DNA of 64,000 nucleotides, from assembly GCF_025639805.1 (NCBI RefSeq), contig NZ_CP106735.1, positions 4,497,501 to 4,561,500 of the forward strand, given 5' to 3'. A program made the translations under genes and the position numbers. Origin of the DNA: Reichenbachiella carrageenanivorans (lineage in GTDB: Bacteria > Bacteroidota > Bacteroidia > Cytophagales > Cyclobacteriaceae). The notes under the pieces are model-generated. The model did not search any database and was not told the DNA's origin. It worked only from the letters and a program-made list of their open reading frames with translations. Shown in pieces: positions 34,313-43,080 of the stretch (position 1 is its first letter; every line of letters starts with the position of its first letter).

Positions 34313-36949
34313 ATGGAATCGAAAGAAATAAGAAAACGGTTTTTAGCGTTCTTTGAGAAAAAGCAACACGAAATAGTAGCTTCTGCACCAATGGTCATAC
34401 AAAATGACCCCACGCTGATGTTTACCAATGCAGGGATGAACCAATTCAAAGATTTCTTTTTGGGCAACGCTGAACCTTCCTCTAATCGAATTGCTGACAC
34501 TCAAAAATGCTTGAGAGTATCTGGCAAACACAATGACTTGGAAGAAGTAGGCATGGACACCTACCACCACACCATGTTTGAAATGCTGGGCAACTGGTCA
34601 TTTGGCGATTACTTCAAAAAAGAAGCTATCCAATGGGCTTGGGAATTATTGACTGTTGAGTTCGAACTTCCTGCGGATAGAATGTATGCTTCTGTATTTG
34701 GTGGTGACGAAGCCGATGGCCTTGAGATGGATCAAGAAGCTTATGATTTTTGGGCTGCTATTATTCCTGAAGACAGAATCATCAACGGATCGAAGAAAGA
34801 CAACTTCTGGGAAATGGGAGATACTGGACCTTGTGGCCCATGCTCAGAAATACACATTGATTTAAGATCTGATGAAGAAGTAGCCCAAACCCCTGGCAAG
34901 GACTTGGTCAATATGGATCACCCACAGGTAGTAGAAGTATGGAACTTGGTTTTCATGCAATTCAACAGGCTCTCTAATGGCTCCTTGCAAAACCTGCCTG
35001 CACAGCACGTGGACACAGGTATGGGCTTCGAGCGATTGGCCATGGCAGTACAAGGCAAGCAATCCAACTATGACACGGACGTTTTCACTCCTCTTATCAA
35101 TTTCCTTGCAGACGCTGCAAATGTAAAATATGGCGAAGATGAAAAAGCAGATATCGCCCTTCGCGTAATCGCCGACCACGTTCGTGCCATTTCGTTTGCC
35201 ATTGCTGATGGTCAGCTACCTTCTAATAATAAAGCAGGGTATGTCATTCGAAGAATATTGCGTAGAGCAGTACGGTACGGCTATACCTTTCTGGATTTCA
35301 AAGCGCCATTTATTCACACACTCGTCCCGCTATTGGCAGAGCAATTCGATGGTGTATTCCCTGAGTTGATTGCTCAGAAGGACTTTATCACTAAAGTAAT
35401 CATGGAAGAAGAATCCTCCTTCCTCAGAACACTGGACAAAGGTCTATCCAAGCTAGAGGTGATTACCGCCGAAGTAAAAAAAGGCACTAAAATCATAGAT
35501 GGCAAGACGGTATTCGAATTATACGACACCTATGGATTCCCTTTTGATTTGACTTCGCTCATCGCTCGTGAAAATAATTTAAGCGTAGACGAAGAGGGTT
35601 TTAAAAAGGAAATGGAAATTCAGAAAAACCGCTCCAAAAAAGCAGCTGAAACTTCAGCTGGCGATTGGGTAGAACTCAAGCCTATCGAAGAAGTTCAATT
35701 CTTAGGATACGAATCATTGGCCTCTAAAGCTCAAATAGTAAAGTACCAAGCCATTGAAGAAAAAGGGAAGAAATTATTCAAAATCGTATTGGATCAAACC
35801 CCTTTCTATGCTGAAAGCGGTGGACAGGTAGGAGACACTGGTTATATAGCTGATGGAGATAAAAAAATCAGTATCCTAGATACGAAGAAAGAAAACAATT
35901 TGATCATTCACTTTACCAACGAACTGCCAGCAAATCTAGAGGCCGAATTCGACGCAGTAGTGAATGGGAAAAGAAGAAAACTAACAGAAAACAACCACAG
36001 TGCTACTCACCTACTCCATGCAGCACTGCGACAAGTACTCGGTACGCATGTACAGCAGAAAGGCTCACTGGTCAATGAAAAATCGCTTCGGTTCGACTTT
36101 TCTCACTTCTCAAAAATGACTGATGAAGAGATTGCTCAGGTAGAGAAAATCGTGAATCAAAAAATCAGAGAAAACATTGCGCTCGACGAAAAGAGAAATG
36201 TACCAATCGCCGACGCACAAGCACTTGGCGCTATGGCACTCTTCGGGGAGAAATACGGGGATTTTGTTCGAGTAATTACTTTTGACAAAGATTACTCTGT
36301 AGAATTATGTGGGGGCACTCACGTACCTGCTACAGGTACGATAGGACTTTTGAAGATTGTGTCTGAAGGGTCTGTAGCTGCTGGTGTACGGCGAATCGAG
36401 GCCATCACCGCAGACAAAGCCGAAGAATATTACAACAAACAAAATGAGTTGATCACTCAAGTAAACGAGCTGCTCAACAATCCTAAAGACCCTTTGAAAG
36501 CGATAGAAGCCTTGGTGAAAGAAAAACAAGAACTAGCTAAAGTGATTGAATCTATCAACCAAGAAAAGGCTGGCGCACAAAAAGCAATATTACAAAAAGC
36601 CATTCAATCAGTCAATGGATACAATGTATTGATCTCTGAAGCACAATTACCCGACACTGACGGTTTGAAAAAGCTGTCATTCGAGCTCAAAAACGAAGTA
36701 GATAACCTAATAATGATAGTGGCAGCTGACATCGCTGGGAAACCACAAATTTCCATAATGATTGCTGAAGGTTTGGTGAAATCGCTAGATCTTCATGCAG
36801 GCCAATTAATTAAAGAATTAGCCAAAGAAATCAAAGGAGGCGGAGGCGGCCAACCATTCTACGCAACTGCTGGAGGACAAGATCTCAGCGGATTGCCGAA
36901 TGTGATCACTAAAGCCAAAGCAATAATAGACGGAATCACAAATCATTAA
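34313..36949 (+). CDS. alaS: Alanine--tRNA ligase
   Basis: The product has 878 residues, the standard bacterial length. The class II catalytic core fills about 1-250 (PTLMFTNAGMNQFKD, RVSGKHNDLEEVG, then FEMLGNWSFGDYFK). The tRNA-recognition helices follow to about 460. The editing domain (about 560-720) has the zinc motif HSATHLLHAAL with the partner CGGTHVPATG, so mischarged Ser/Gly can be hydrolysed. The C-Ala domain at the end contains a Gly-rich stretch before QPFYATAGG. gatB begins 8 bases after the stop, so the two are cotranscribed. Confidence 0.97.
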   Translation: MESKEIRKRFLAFFEKKQHEIVASAPMVIQNDPTLMFTNAGMNQFKDFFLGNAEPSSNRIADTQKCLRVSGKHNDLEEVGMDTYHHTMFEMLGNWSFGDYFKKEAIQWAWELLTVEFELPADRMYASVFGGDEADGLEMDQEAYDFWAAIIPEDRIINGSKKDNFWEMGDTGPCGPCSEIHIDLRSDEEVAQTPGKDLVNMDHPQVVEVWNLVFMQFNRLSNGSLQNLPAQHVDTGMGFERLAMAVQGKQSNYDTDVFTPLINFLADAANVKYGEDEKADIALRVIADHVRAISFAIADGQLPSNNKAGYVIRRILRRAVRYGYTFLDFKAPFIHTLVPLLAEQFDGVFPELIAQKDFITKVIMEEESSFLRTLDKGLSKLEVITAEVKKGTKIIDGKTVFELYDTYGFPFDLTSLIARENNLSVDEEGFKKEMEIQKNRSKKAAETSAGDWVELKPIEEVQFLGYESLASKAQIVKYQAIEEKGKKLFKIVLDQTPFYAESGGQVGDTGYIADGDKKISILDTKKENNLIIHFTNELPANLEAEFDAVVNGKRRKLTENNHSATHLLHAALRQVLGTHVQQKGSLVNEKSLRFDFSHFSKMTDEEIAQVEKIVNQKIRENIALDEKRNVPIADAQALGAMALFGEKYGDFVRVITFDKDYSVELCGGTHVPATGTIGLLKIVSEGSVAAGVRRIEAITADKAEEYYNKQNELITQVNELLNNPKDPLKAIEALVKEKQELAKVIESINQEKAGAQKAILQKAIQSVNGYNVLISEAQLPDTDGLKKLSFELKNEVDNLIMIVAADIAGKPQISIMIAEGLVKSLDLHAGQLIKELAKEIKGGGGGQPFYATAGGQDLSGLPNVITKAKAIIDGITNH

Positions 36950-36957
36950 TTTAGGTT

Positions 36958-38409
36958 TTGAAAAACATTTTAGATAAATACGATCTGGTTGTAGGACTAG
37001 AAATTCACGTACAGTTAAATACTGAAAGCAAACTCTTTGCGGCCGACAAAAACAGCTTTGGCGATACGCCCAATAGCAATGTCAGCCCGATCACGCTGGC
37101 ACATCCAGGCACCTTACCCAAACCTAATCGATCTGCCATTAGCCACGCCATCAAAATGGGGCTAGCATGCAACTGTGAGATCGCTTCCTACACCACCTTT
37201 GATAGAAAAAACTACTTCTACCCTGATCTACCGAAAGGCTATCAGACTACCCAAGATCAGCACCCCATCTGTGTAGGCGGCTATCTGGATGTGAAAAGTG
37301 GAGACGACATCAAGCGTATTCCATTCAACAGGATTCACATTGAAGAAGATGCAGGCAAATCATCACATGATGCCGAGCACGAAGGTTCTCTCCTAGACTA
37401 CAACCGTGCGGGGACTCCACTCATAGAGATGGTAACCGAACCGGAAATAAGCAGCGCTGAGGAAGCAGGTAACCTACTCACCGAAATCAGGAAAATCGTA
37501 CGATACATTAATGTAGGAGATGGCAACATGGAGCAAGGGTCTCTCCGCTGCGATGCCAATATCTCACTAAAACTAAAAGGCTCTAGCGAACTAGGCAAGC
37601 GTGTAGAGATCAAAAACATGAACTCTATCCGCAACGTACAGCGAGCTATTGCTCATGAAGTAGAGCGCCAAGCTGCCTTACTCGACGCAGGGAAAACCGT
37701 TCTACAAGAGACACGTGGATTCAACGACGATACTGGGAAAACCACTGGACAGCGAACCAAAGAGGAGGCCAACGACTACAGGTACTTCCCCTGCCCTGAC
37801 CTTTTGCCCATTCATGTGTCCAAAGAATGGGTCGAAGAAATCAGAGCCACTCTACCCAAATTACCGCATGAAGTATTAGCTGATTTGCAGGAAAATTATG
37901 AGTTTAATGCCTACGATGCTGAAATTATTGCAGACAACAAGGAGCTGGCGGACTATTTCTATGAAACCAGTAAGCTTTGTAAGCACTATAAGCGAATTGC
38001 GAACTGGCTAATTGGACCTATCAAGAGCTACCTCAATGATTCAAACATTGAGATACAGGATTCTGTAATTCAGCCAAAACTCTTAGCAGAAATCATCGAA
38101 TTGGTAGCGGCTGATAAAGTGAGCTTTTCTATGGCTTCTACCCGCGTATTGCCAGCTTTGATCAAAGACCCTAATCAGTCTGCTCTCGATGCCGCCAAAC
38201 AATTACAATTGCTTCAAAGCGATGACCAAGACGAACTGATCAAAACCATCGAAGCGGTGATCGCCAGTATGCCCGACAAGGCTGAAGCCTATCGAAAAGG
38301 CAAGAAAGGGTTGCTCGGCATGTTTATGGGCGAGGTGATGAAAAAATCGGGAGGTAAAGCCAATCCGAAAGTCGCCAACAAACTGATTGCCGAAATTTTA
38401 GAAAAATAA
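36958..38409 (+). CDS. gatB: Aspartyl/glutamyl-tRNA(Asn/Gln) amidotransferase subunit B
   Basis: The product has 483 residues and starts at TTG (36958-36960), 8 bases after alaS. GatB is the kinase/transamidase-scaffold subunit that turns Glu-tRNA(Gln) and Asp-tRNA(Asn) into their amides with GatA and GatC. Signature stretches are VVGLEIHVQLNTESKLF, DRKNYFYPDLPKGYQ, LLDYNRAGTPLIEMVTEP and GSLRCDANISL. The C-terminal YqeY-like helical domain (about 335-483) is complete. gatA and gatC are not in the window. Confidence 0.97.
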   Translation: MKNILDKYDLVVGLEIHVQLNTESKLFAADKNSFGDTPNSNVSPITLAHPGTLPKPNRSAISHAIKMGLACNCEIASYTTFDRKNYFYPDLPKGYQTTQDQHPICVGGYLDVKSGDDIKRIPFNRIHIEEDAGKSSHDAEHEGSLLDYNRAGTPLIEMVTEPEISSAEEAGNLLTEIRKIVRYINVGDGNMEQGSLRCDANISLKLKGSSELGKRVEIKNMNSIRNVQRAIAHEVERQAALLDAGKTVLQETRGFNDDTGKTTGQRTKEEANDYRYFPCPDLLPIHVSKEWVEEIRATLPKLPHEVLADLQENYEFNAYDAEIIADNKELADYFYETSKLCKHYKRIANWLIGPIKSYLNDSNIEIQDSVIQPKLLAEIIELVAADKVSFSMASTRVLPALIKDPNQSALDAAKQLQLLQSDDQDELIKTIEAVIASMPDKAEAYRKGKKGLLGMFMGEVMKKSGGKANPKVANKLIAEILEK

Positions 38410-38459
38410 ACTTCAAAGCCATTTTCCCGTTGGGAAAGGCTATTGAGAAAAATAAAATT

Positions 38460-39566
38460 ATGAAGATGACAAAGCACTTAGGTTTATTATTCACATGCGC
38501 GCTTTTAGTAGGAGCTTGCGCCAAAAAAGAAGGTGTGACCATATCAGGTACTTATGAAAACCCAGAGGAAAATCAATGGGTTAAAATCGAATTGATCATG
38601 GACAACCAATTGACCGTCATTGACTCCTTTCAATTAGCACCTAGTGGCGTATATAGCCGAACGATAAAAGTAACCGAACCTAGCTTCTACCGTCTCAACT
38701 TCTACAATCGGCATGTTACCAACATGATATTGGACAAATCTGACATCCAACTGGTAAAAGATAAAAACGACCCTCGAAATGGATATAAGGTTTCGGGATC
38801 TATAGATATGGATTACATCTATCAACTCTCTACCTTAAAACAAGACTTTGAAAAACAATCTCAAGCATTGAATGGTGAGTTTATGGAGGCTCGAAACAAT
38901 GGCAACATGGCTGCGCTAGAAGACATTAGAAGCCGTTTCATGAAAATGAAAACAGCCAACGATAAACAAATCAAGTCAGCAATCATGAAGATGGATGGAT
39001 CTATCGCAGGTATTTTGGCTACCTCATTTATAGACGAAGAAGCTGAATTTGCCTTCATGGATAGCTTGGCTCAAAAGTACAAAAAAGAACTCCCCAACTC
39101 TAGCTATACCAAACAGCTAGTAGACAAAGTGGAAGCCTATAGAAAGCTCGCCATAGGCTCTCCTGCTCCAGAGATCTCACTTCCTAATCCAGAAGGAAAG
39201 ATTGTAACGCTCAGTTCATTCAAAGGCAAGTATGTAATGATCGATTTTTGGGCTGCATGGTGCAGACCATGCCGAATGGAAAACCCGAATGTTGTACGTA
39301 TGTATCAAGCCTATAACGACAAAGGGTTTGAAATTTTGGGTGTTTCTTTAGACCGAAAAAAAGAATCATGGGTAGAGGCCATTGCCCAAGATCAGCTCAC
39401 ATGGGCACAAGTATCAGACTTGAAATACTTCGAATCAGAAGCAGCTCAGATATATCAAATCAATTCTATCCCTGCCACTTATTTGATCGGACCCGATGGA
39501 AAAATTGTAGCCAAAAACCTAAGAGGGCCAGAATTAGAAGCCAAGCTAAAAGAGATATTTGGATAA
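38460..39566 (+). CDS. TlpA-like thiol-disulfide lipoprotein with DUF4369 domain
   Basis: The ATG at 38460 gives 368 residues with a lipoprotein signal ending LVGAC; ten upstream codons are open but not signal-like. A DUF4369-type beta-domain (about 20-120) and a helical middle segment (about 120-230) precede the AhpC/TSA-type thioredoxin domain (about 232-368). The latter has the active site WAAWCRPC (Cys268 and Cys271) and the cis-Pro loop INSIPATYLI. Such proteins reduce disulfides outside the cytoplasm in Bacteroidota. It lies 50 bases after gatB; an imperfect hairpin (38418-38440) is in between. Confidence 0.92.
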   Translation: MKMTKHLGLLFTCALLVGACAKKEGVTISGTYENPEENQWVKIELIMDNQLTVIDSFQLAPSGVYSRTIKVTEPSFYRLNFYNRHVTNMILDKSDIQLVKDKNDPRNGYKVSGSIDMDYIYQLSTLKQDFEKQSQALNGEFMEARNNGNMAALEDIRSRFMKMKTANDKQIKSAIMKMDGSIAGILATSFIDEEAEFAFMDSLAQKYKKELPNSSYTKQLVDKVEAYRKLAIGSPAPEISLPNPEGKIVTLSSFKGKYVMIDFWAAWCRPCRMENPNVVRMYQAYNDKGFEILGVSLDRKKESWVEAIAQDQLTWAQVSDLKYFESEAAQIYQINSIPATYLIGPDGKIVAKNLRGPELEAKLKEIFG

Positions 39567-39580
39567 ACCTAAATGAGCAG

Positions 39581-39603
39581 TTGCCCGGCAATGGCTCGGG
39601 CAA
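39581..39603. terminator. Possible terminator between convergent genes
   Basis: Seven-base arms TTGCCCG (39581-39587) and CGGGCAA (39597-39603) pair around a 9-base loop between two convergent genes. T-runs are weak, hence low confidence. Confidence 0.4.
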
Positions 39604-39605
39604 TC

Positions 39606-40127
39606 TTATTTAAAGACCTGCTGCAGTACACCCCAAAGCTTTAAACGAAGATCTTTCGAAACTGAAATATTATTGAGGGCATCAGCTACAATAAGCTGTG
39701 CATCTCCCAACTTCACACTAACATACTGCTGTGTGCTCACTGATACTGGTAATTGGTGATTGGGGGTGAAGGCGATCACATAAGCATAGCCCGACACACT
39801 AGGTGCATGCTTTGCCACATTCAAAAAATCCACTTTTTCGGTGGAAAGACCGATCGCGCCTAATATTTTCTCTAAATACGCCATGTCCACAGCAGGCAAT
39901 GTCTCTGCGATCGGATTATCAAATAGAATAATCACCTCGTGCTTTGGCTTAGTTGGCTTAGCTGGTATGATTATCTTGGCCGCCACAGGTGCTTCTATGG
40001 CCTTTTCAGCCTCTACCACTACAGGAGCCTCTTTAGCCTCAACAACTGGAGGTTCCTCATTCTGGCCATCGATGACGTAGATATCCTCGTTGATCAGAAA
40101 TTTCAAAAAATCATTTGACTCACTCAT
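39606..40127 (-). CDS. Unknown protein, possible DNA polymerase III psi (HolD)-like
   Basis: The product has 173 residues. A short N-terminal helix (NDFLKFLINEDIYVI, about 5-19) is followed by a Pro/Ala/Val/Glu-rich linker (about 22-65) and a compact alpha/beta domain (about 68-173: EVIILFDNP, MAYLEKILGAIGLSTEKVDFL, GYAYVIAFTP, AQLIVADALNNI, then DLRLKLWGVLQQVF). The order and the ending (a strand, then a helix with LW) resemble the psi subunit of E. coli polymerase III, which also has a free N-terminal peptide and ends with ARAALWQQI. This is a pattern match by eye, not a family assignment. It overlaps the thioesterase gene by 8 bases. Confidence 0.5.
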   Translation of the reverse strand: MSESNDFLKFLINEDIYVIDGQNEEPPVVEAKEAPVVVEAEKAIEAPVAAKIIIPAKPTKPKHEVIILFDNPIAETLPAVDMAYLEKILGAIGLSTEKVDFLNVAKHAPSVSGYAYVIAFTPNHQLPVSVSTQQYVSVKLGDAQLIVADALNNISVSKDLRLKLWGVLQQVFK

Positions 40128-40644
40128 TGATAAAAATTGATTTGAGTTCTGTTGCGTCTTCTGGTTTCATTTTTTTGGCTAAGACCAAACGCAACTGCCG
40201 GCGCCTTAAAGCCCCTGCATAAAGCTCTTTTTCTTCTTCGGTCTCAGGTACGATATCAGGCACATCTATGGGGCTGCCACTTTGATCTACCGCCACAAAG
40301 GTATAAAAAGCCTGATTACTACTTATTTTCTTCCCGCCAGGGATATCTTCGGCCGACACATCGATAAACACTTCCATAGATGAATTAAACGAACGCGTCA
40401 CCTTAGCCGTCAGTGTGATCACATTGCCAAGAGCTATAGGCGCTGAGAAAGACACATTGTCTACTGATGCCGTCACCACGATGCGGTTGGAGTGGCGCTG
40501 TGCAGCTATCGCCGAGGCTATATCCATCCAGTGCAACAGCTTTCCTCCCATCAGGTTGTTCAGCGTATTGGTGTCATTGGGCAACACCAGTTCGGTCATA
40601 ATGGCCAGCGACTCTGAAGGCGTTTTTTGTTTCTTTCTACTCAT
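40120..40644 (-). CDS. Acyl-CoA thioesterase (hotdog fold)
   Basis: The product has 174 residues from the ATG at 40642-40644; a GTG three codons earlier would overlap pcm by 4 bases. The single hotdog domain has the ACOT signature LNNLMGGKLLHWMDIASAIA, then ASVDNVSFSAPIALGNVITL and FYTFVAVDQSG. These are typical of broad acyl-CoA hydrolases of the BFIT/BACH type. It cleaves acyl-CoA to fatty acid and CoA; the preferred chain length is not evident. It lies between pcm and the psi-like gene in a tightly packed operon. Confidence 0.9.
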   Translation of the reverse strand: MSRKKQKTPSESLAIMTELVLPNDTNTLNNLMGGKLLHWMDIASAIAAQRHSNRIVVTASVDNVSFSAPIALGNVITLTAKVTRSFNSSMEVFIDVSAEDIPGGKKISSNQAFYTFVAVDQSGSPIDVPDIVPETEEEKELYAGALRRRQLRLVLAKKMKPEDATELKSIFINE

Positions 40645-40649
40645 ATTTT

Positions 40650-41306
40650 TCACTTTCTCCAGCCATCGTCCCCAAGCAAGGGCACAAAACTGAAATTACT
40701 ATATTCTTCCTTGGTAATATTACCATTAGGCTGTTTGGTCAAACGCAGCATTTTCTGCTGGTCTCTATTTCCTACTGGAATCACCAAATGCCCCCCTACT
40801 TTCAATTGATCTATCAATGCCTTAGGAACAGTGGGTGCTCCTGCTGTCACGATGATTCCATCGTAAGGCGCAAACTTATCATATCCTAGTGAACCATCTC
40901 CAATAATAAAACGAGGACTGTATCCCATGTATTTAAGCATCTGCTGCGCTAAAAGAGATAATTTTTCTTTGTACTCGATGGTCACCAGATCTACCCCATT
41001 CTCTACCAAAACACACGCTTGATAACCTGAACCTGTTCCAATCTCCAAAATCTTTTTACCCGGTTTGACTTCCAATAGGTCGGTCTGAAATGCTACGGTA
41101 TAGGGCTGAGAAATCGTTTGCCCTTCTGCAATAGGAAAGGCTTTATCCTGATAAGCATGACTTTCGAAAATTTCATCAAAAAACCAATGTCTTGGAATTT
41201 TACCAATGGCATCCAGCACCCGTTCGTTAGTGATTCCCTTTTCTCGCAACTTCCTTACGAGCGACCTTCTCATTCCTTTGTGTTTGTAACTATCCGTCAA
41301 TTCCAT
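40650..41306 (-). CDS. pcm: Protein-L-isoaspartate O-methyltransferase
   Basis: The product has 218 residues. It methylates isoaspartyl residues in damaged proteins with SAM so that they can be repaired. The family motifs are present: GQTISQPYTVAFQTDLL, the SAM-binding ILEIGTGSGYQACVL, the stretch FIIGDGSLGYDKFAPYDGI, and IVTAGAPTVPKALIDQL with LVIPVGN. The gene is divergent from ribE and leads a three-gene reverse operon. TAATTTTG (41314-41321) only 7 bases before the ATG suggests a very short leader. Confidence 0.95.
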   Translation of the reverse strand: MELTDSYKHKGMRRSLVRKLREKGITNERVLDAIGKIPRHWFFDEIFESHAYQDKAFPIAEGQTISQPYTVAFQTDLLEVKPGKKILEIGTGSGYQACVLVENGVDLVTIEYKEKLSLLAQQMLKYMGYSPRFIIGDGSLGYDKFAPYDGIIVTAGAPTVPKALIDQLKVGGHLVIPVGNRDQQKMLRLTKQPNGNITKEEYSNFSFVPLLGDDGWRK

Positions 41307-41405
41307 GGGTAGCCAAAATTAGAAGATAAATTAATTATTGATCATTTCAAGCCATCTATATTTTAGCTAATCTTACATTAAATTCTAACACCACAGTCAG
41401 AACGC

Positions 41406-41993
41406 ATGTTTACAGGAATAATAGAAAGTATTGGCACTATAAAAGCCATAGAAAAATCAGGCACTAATCTAGATTTCACCATTCAAAGCCCCATTAGCCA
41501 TGAGCTAAAAATAGATCAAAGTGTGGCACATAATGGCGTATGCCTCACCGTGACCAAACTAGAAAACGACTGGCACCAAGTGACTGCCGTAGAGGAAACA
41601 CTCCTCAAGACCAATTTGAACAATTTGAAAGAAGGCAGTATCCTCAACCTAGAACGGTGTATGATTGCCAACGGGCGTTTCGATGGGCATATCGTGCAAG
41701 GACATGTAGATCAGACTGGTACTTGTGTAAATAAAGAAACTAAAGATGGAAGCTGGATTTTTGATTTTGAATATGATCCAATTTCTGGAAATGTAACGGT
41801 CGAAAAAGGCTCCATTTGCATCAATGGCATTAGCCTCACCTGCTTCAACTCTGGTGATGGTAAGTTTTCAGTGACTATTATCCCATATACGATGGAGCAT
41901 ACTAGTTTTAAAACCTTGGAAGTGGGAGACACGATCAATCTTGAATTTGATATTATTGGGAAATATGTTTCTAAACTTTTAAATAAAAAGTAA
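41406..41993 (+). CDS. ribE: Riboflavin synthase alpha chain
   Basis: The product has 195 residues, the normal length. Two lumazine-binding repeats are visible: MFTGIIESIGTIKAI to about residue 95, then RFDGHIVQGHVDQTG to the end, with SICINGISLTC mirroring HNGVCLTVTKL of the first repeat. It makes riboflavin from two molecules of dimethylribityl-lumazine. No FMN riboswitch is found in the 99-base gap upstream, and no other rib gene is near. The LytTR regulator follows after 36 bases on the same strand. Confidence 0.96.
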   Translation: MFTGIIESIGTIKAIEKSGTNLDFTIQSPISHELKIDQSVAHNGVCLTVTKLENDWHQVTAVEETLLKTNLNNLKEGSILNLERCMIANGRFDGHIVQGHVDQTGTCVNKETKDGSWIFDFEYDPISGNVTVEKGSICINGISLTCFNSGDGKFSVTIIPYTMEHTSFKTLEVGDTINLEFDIIGKYVSKLLNKK

Positions 41994-42029
41994 ATTAACA
42001 GATTAATCGTAACTAATCAGACTTAGACT

Positions 42030-42731
42030 ATGGCGTTGAAATGCATGGTGGTGGATGACGATGAGCTGGCCAGGCTCATGATAAGAAAATACGTTGAGAA
42101 GACTGACTTTCTGGAAATGACACATGAGATGTCGAGCGGAATAGAGGCCTCCAATATTCTACTTCAAAAGGACAATCCTGATGTTGATATCATATTCCTA
42201 GATATAGAAATGCCAGAAATGTCTGGCATAGAACTCATGGAATCGTTGACTGCAGACTATCAAGTGATCATGATTACCTCAGCAGAAAAGTATGCTGTTC
42301 GGGCGTTTGAAAAGAACGTAACGGATTATTTAGTAAAACCCTTTAGCTACGGACGATTTTTAAAAGCAGCCGTAAAGGCCAATGAAACTTTAGAAAACAT
42401 TCGCAAAAAAGCGGAAAGTTTTCATGAGTTATATGTGAAATCTGACTCTAGAATTTACAAAATCATATTAGACAATATCCTGTTTATTGAAGCCATGGCA
42501 GACTATGTGATCTTCAATACAATCAAAGGTAAGCACATCGTACACCACACCATGAAGGGTATAGAAAAGAAGCTCCCTGCCAGCACCTTCGGGCGCGTGC
42601 ATCGCTCTTATATCATCAATTACGACAAGATTCACTACTTCGAAGACATGAACGTAGTGATCAATGAAAAGTACATTCCTGTAGGAGTCTCTTATAGAGA
42701 GAAAGTCTTTGAGCGACTAAATATGCTCTAA
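42030..42731 (+). CDS. LytTR family response regulator
   Basis: The product has 233 residues. The receiver domain (about 4-120) has the acidic pocket VVDDDE (Asp9-11), the phosphoacceptor Asp58 in FLDIEMPEMSG, the MITSAEK segment and Lys in YLVKPF. The LytTR DNA-binding domain (about 138-233) shows ILFIEAMADYVIFNTIKGK and FGRVHRSYIINYDKI. No sensor kinase gene lies in the window. The neighbour is the convergent giant gene, separated by a terminator, so a regulatory link between them is speculative. Confidence 0.95.
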   Translation: MALKCMVVDDDELARLMIRKYVEKTDFLEMTHEMSSGIEASNILLQKDNPDVDIIFLDIEMPEMSGIELMESLTADYQVIMITSAEKYAVRAFEKNVTDYLVKPFSYGRFLKAAVKANETLENIRKKAESFHELYVKSDSRIYKIILDNILFIEAMADYVIFNTIKGKHIVHHTMKGIEKKLPASTFGRVHRSYIINYDKIHYFEDMNVVINEKYIPVGVSYREKVFERLNML

Positions 42732-42753
42732 GAGTTTCTTTAGAAAATCACAT

Positions 42754-42793
42754 AAAAAAAGCCCCGCTTGAAATATTCAAGCGGGGCTTTTTT
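42754..42793. terminator. Strong bidirectional terminator
   Basis: A perfect 12-bp GC-rich stem (42761-42772 with 42776-42787) and a 3-base loop are flanked by seven A and six T. It ends both the LytTR gene and the giant reverse gene. Confidence 0.93.
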
Positions 42794-42815
42794 GTGAGTA
42801 GAGATGACACCACTA

Positions 42816-43080
42816 TTAGTGGGTCACCATCAGTTTCTTAAATTCATAATCAGATTTCTCTCCCCTGATAGACATATAGTACAACCCGCTTGGAAATCTA
42901 GTTGTTTCCAAACTAAAGCCCTCTTTGCCAGCTCTAATCTCACCTTGGTCAAATACTCTTCCTGATTGATCAAATACCGTCCATCTCATATCTTCTTGGA
43001 TCAAATGATCGAAGAGAATAAACACTTCATGATCTGTTGGATTTGGATACATACTAAAATCCTTGGGTGTGAGTAGTTCC
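42816..43080 (-). other. T9SS type A C-terminal sorting domain of the giant protein
   Basis: The last 87 residues read DFSMYPNPTDHEVFILF, WTVFDQSGRVFDQGE, LYYMSIRG and end KKLMVTH. This is the usual pattern by which the type IX system recognises cargo. Confidence 0.92.

Noticed and set aside
41307..41405. Possible FMN riboswitch before ribE
   Set aside because: The gap is only 99 bases and contains none of the conserved riboswitch stems.
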